Assembly (NCBI GenBank): GCA_027922465.2
Contig: BQMF02000181.1
Coordinates: 620,001 to 684,000 of the forward strand
Source of the DNA: Turritopsis dohrnii
Taxonomy: Eukaryota; Cnidaria; Hydrozoa; Anthoathecata; Oceaniidae
Length of the DNA: 64,000 nucleotides
Direction: 5' to 3'
This document shows positions 61,966 through 64,000 of the stretch, one piece after another. Below the pieces are notes generated by a model. That model worked only from the letters and a program-made list of their open reading frames with translations. It was not told the origin of the DNA and made no database searches. Each line of letters starts with the position of its first letter. The stretch's first letter is position 1. The translations under genes were made by a program, and so were the position numbers.

Positions 61966-62489
61966 CAATTTTAATTCAACCGCACAACAGTTAACAAAAA
62001 CTCTGCAATAATATAAAATAATATTTAAAAAAAATTTTTTTTTTTATATTTTTTTATATTTTTTTAGCACACTTTTTCGCATGCACAATATACGCTATTT
62101 CAGTATAATACTAATTCGCGATTGTGCATCCGGTTTTTATTTTAGAGAGTGACATATTTAGTTTTAATTTACGGTCATCGTCCTCTTATGTGCGCGTAAA
62201 ACCACGTAGAGCGAGAGACACTTTTTTCACGATCATTCTAAAAGCACGTGGCATCATTTGACGTCATTTTTTTTATGATCACGGGGAATCATTGCATTGC
62301 ATCCCCAATTGAAATCGAACAGGGTTCTTTCAGCCCTTTTGTATTGTCCCCTTATGGAGGTCAGGGGAGAGAAACTGAAATTAGGTCGTTTCATACCGCG
62401 CAGGTCTGGGCACGAGTGTTTCGCTTGTAGGGACAAATGAAAAATAAATGGCGGCTTGAAGTGAAAATACATGTGCGAAAACTTCAAGA

Positions 62490-63556
62490 TTGAAAATTCA
62501 AAACAAGATTGTATGGAATGGCTCGTGGATTAATTTGAAAGAACTGCAAATGAGAGTCAATCGCTTCAAACTCTATCCGTCGTTAGCTGAGAAGTTAAGA
62601 TTAAAAACGGAGAAGAATTTTATTTTTGGTACCTATCTTGATCCTGCAAAAATCCCCCCTTTTTCTGGTCCATGGTTATCCAATGAAGAACATTATCCTT
62701 CAGTAACACCTTCAATTATCAAAAAATATATATCAATTAAGCGAGAAGGTAGTATAGGGCAACAACAAAAAGGATACGCTATGCTTGTCAGCAGAAAAAT
62801 TGTTTCAGTTAAAACGCTCCATGAAAATAACAATACATATGTCAAAGCAATGATAAAAAAAGTCTTATGGTGAGCAAACAAGACCAGCAACAATATTATT
62901 CAAAAACAACACCCCAACTAAAGCTTATTGTGAATGTCCTGTTGCAACTAGTGGTTTATGCTGTCATATTATTTCTATTTTACTTTACTTGAAACACTAT
63001 CAATCAACAAAAGAAAAAATTTTATCCTTGACCTGCACTCAACAACTACAAAAATGGCACCGAAGAACAACAAAAGGCTCCATTCCCATGATCCCTCTCA
63101 GAAATATTAAACTAAAATCAGCTTTACTCAAGAAAAAAGAAAGTGCAGCTGATATTGTACCAGCTGATTCTGATATATAAATCAAAAAGTAAAAGAGACG
63201 TTTTAGACATAAAAAATATAATAAAAGAAAAAATAAAATTAGTTAAAACACCCTTTGAAGAACATTGCTACAAAGTATTGTCGAAATCATCTGTTGGCAA
63301 GGACACTTCTTTGATGGGTCATCTTAATTTCAGATATACTACTCTTACAGCCAATGCTTTAGCTGACCATAATTACTGTTCAGAAAATCTTACTTTCGAC
63401 ATTATTATTATTACACCAGATCCAAAGAAACTGGAGCTTATTAACAAAAATACTAGCCGCCAAGGCGGCGTCGCTCGCCGCCCATGTTCAGCATGCGTTG
63501 ACTTCACGAAAAATAAAATTAAGGAATTGGCAACCGAAAGTGTTACCATGTTGTAG
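62490..63556 (+). pseudogene. SWIM zinc-finger protein of mobile-element type, frame-broken
   Basis: Three pieces in two shifts. First, 62490-62860 (WINLKELQMRVNRFKL to NNTYVKAMIKK). Second, after an extra A in the run 62855-62861, SYGEQTRPATILFKNN and the SWIM motif CECPVATSGLCCH (62929-62967), continuing to about 63177 (KWHRRTTKGSIPMIPL). Third, after a 2-base shift at 63170-63178, 63179-63556 (SKRDVLDIKNIIKEK to KELATESVTML). The CxCx7CxH signature fits SWIM fingers found in several transposon-linked families of invertebrates. I cannot name the element. The breaks show it is inactive as written, or that the assembly has homopolymer errors. Confidence 0.55.
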
Positions 63557-64000
63557 AGCTCGAAAAACTGATTAAAAAAATGTATGGGATCGTTCCGCTA
63601 CGATCAACCGTTACAGAGATATCATTCTTCAAAGATTTTGATGACGTCACAGACCCCTCCCAAAAAAGTTACACCCAAATTTTTTGTCACCCCATCGCCT
63701 GTATCGCGGACCCGAAAAAACGTCAGTTATCCTAGCGACAGATTCGAAATCAAATATCAAATATCAGTTTAAACAATGGTTCCAAAAAACCCCAAATTTC
63801 ATGTGTTATTTATTTGCACTCAAAACGTAGAGAGAAAAAAACTTTTTATTAGCTTTTGTTTTAAAAACGTTACGCGCTCTAACATGGGTGCTATCAAACA
63901 GGGGGAAAATGGTTTCTCTTCTTAAAAAGTTCACACGGAGGAGAGAAAAAAGGCACGTGCTAAATGAATAAATAGAATAAAAAAACGTTCGATTAGAACG
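63557..64000. other. Right-edge sequence without recognised features
   Basis: A short open frame at 63584-63772 shows no motif or splice context that supports it. Confidence 0.4.

Overview
The window is AT-rich animal DNA with short coding exons, GT-AG introns and dense mobile-element debris. The secreted multidomain genes (TSP1, vWA, a cysteine-rich domain around the motif FGLQFFGECWSG, CAP) and the mix of Penelope-like, CR1/L2-like, hAT-like, SINE and foldback elements suggest a marine invertebrate, most likely a cnidarian. That assignment rests on recognised family traits, not on a search.

Four spliced genes could be assembled by hand, checking splice sites and intron phases exon by exon. 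(1) Minus strand, 10900 to 5594: nine exons, 723 codons plus stop, a secreted acidic protein of unknown family. (2) Plus strand, 12216 to 18742: seven exons, 907 codons plus stop, all six introns in phase 1. It has a signal peptide, low-complexity and six-cysteine regions, a Lys/Pro tract, two TSP1 domains and a C-terminal CAP domain that appears to have lost its four cavity residues. Genes 1 and 2 are divergent around a CRE-like site and a TATA box near 10.95 kb. (3) Plus strand, 45814 to 49050: signal peptide, WSC/apple-like domain, TSP1, vWA (408 codons plus stop). (4) Plus strand, 51982 to about 59.2-59.9 kb: signal peptide, then TSP1-vWA twice. Genes 3 and 4 are tandem paralogues built from the same vWA exon cassette, with identical exon lengths. 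Gene 4 carries one apparent 1-base frameshift in a run of seven A.

Layout: 0-5 kb is transposon remains (a CR1-like RT fragment split by a GACGTC-rich element, a MITE, hAT and Penelope pieces). 5.6-18.7 kb holds the divergent gene pair. 18.7-25 kb is gene-poor. 25-45 kb is almost wholly repeats: nested inverted repeats, a minus-strand LINE split by a second GACGTC element, a retroelement pol remnant split by a SINE, an insertion with an 8-bp target duplication, a 128-bp tandem array and a long Penelope-like ORF with RT and GIY-YIG motifs. 45.8-59.9 kb is the TSP1/vWA cluster, with MITEs and a SINE in its introns and intergenic space. 60-64 kb holds a possible Harbinger remnant, a diverged duplication and a frame-broken SWIM zinc-finger gene.

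The host genes all look extracellular. TSP1, vWA and CAP modules are typical of matrix, adhesion or secreted defence proteins, so the window may be a local cluster of secreted proteins enlarged by exon and gene duplication. No classical prokaryotic feature, CRISPR array or rRNA is present.
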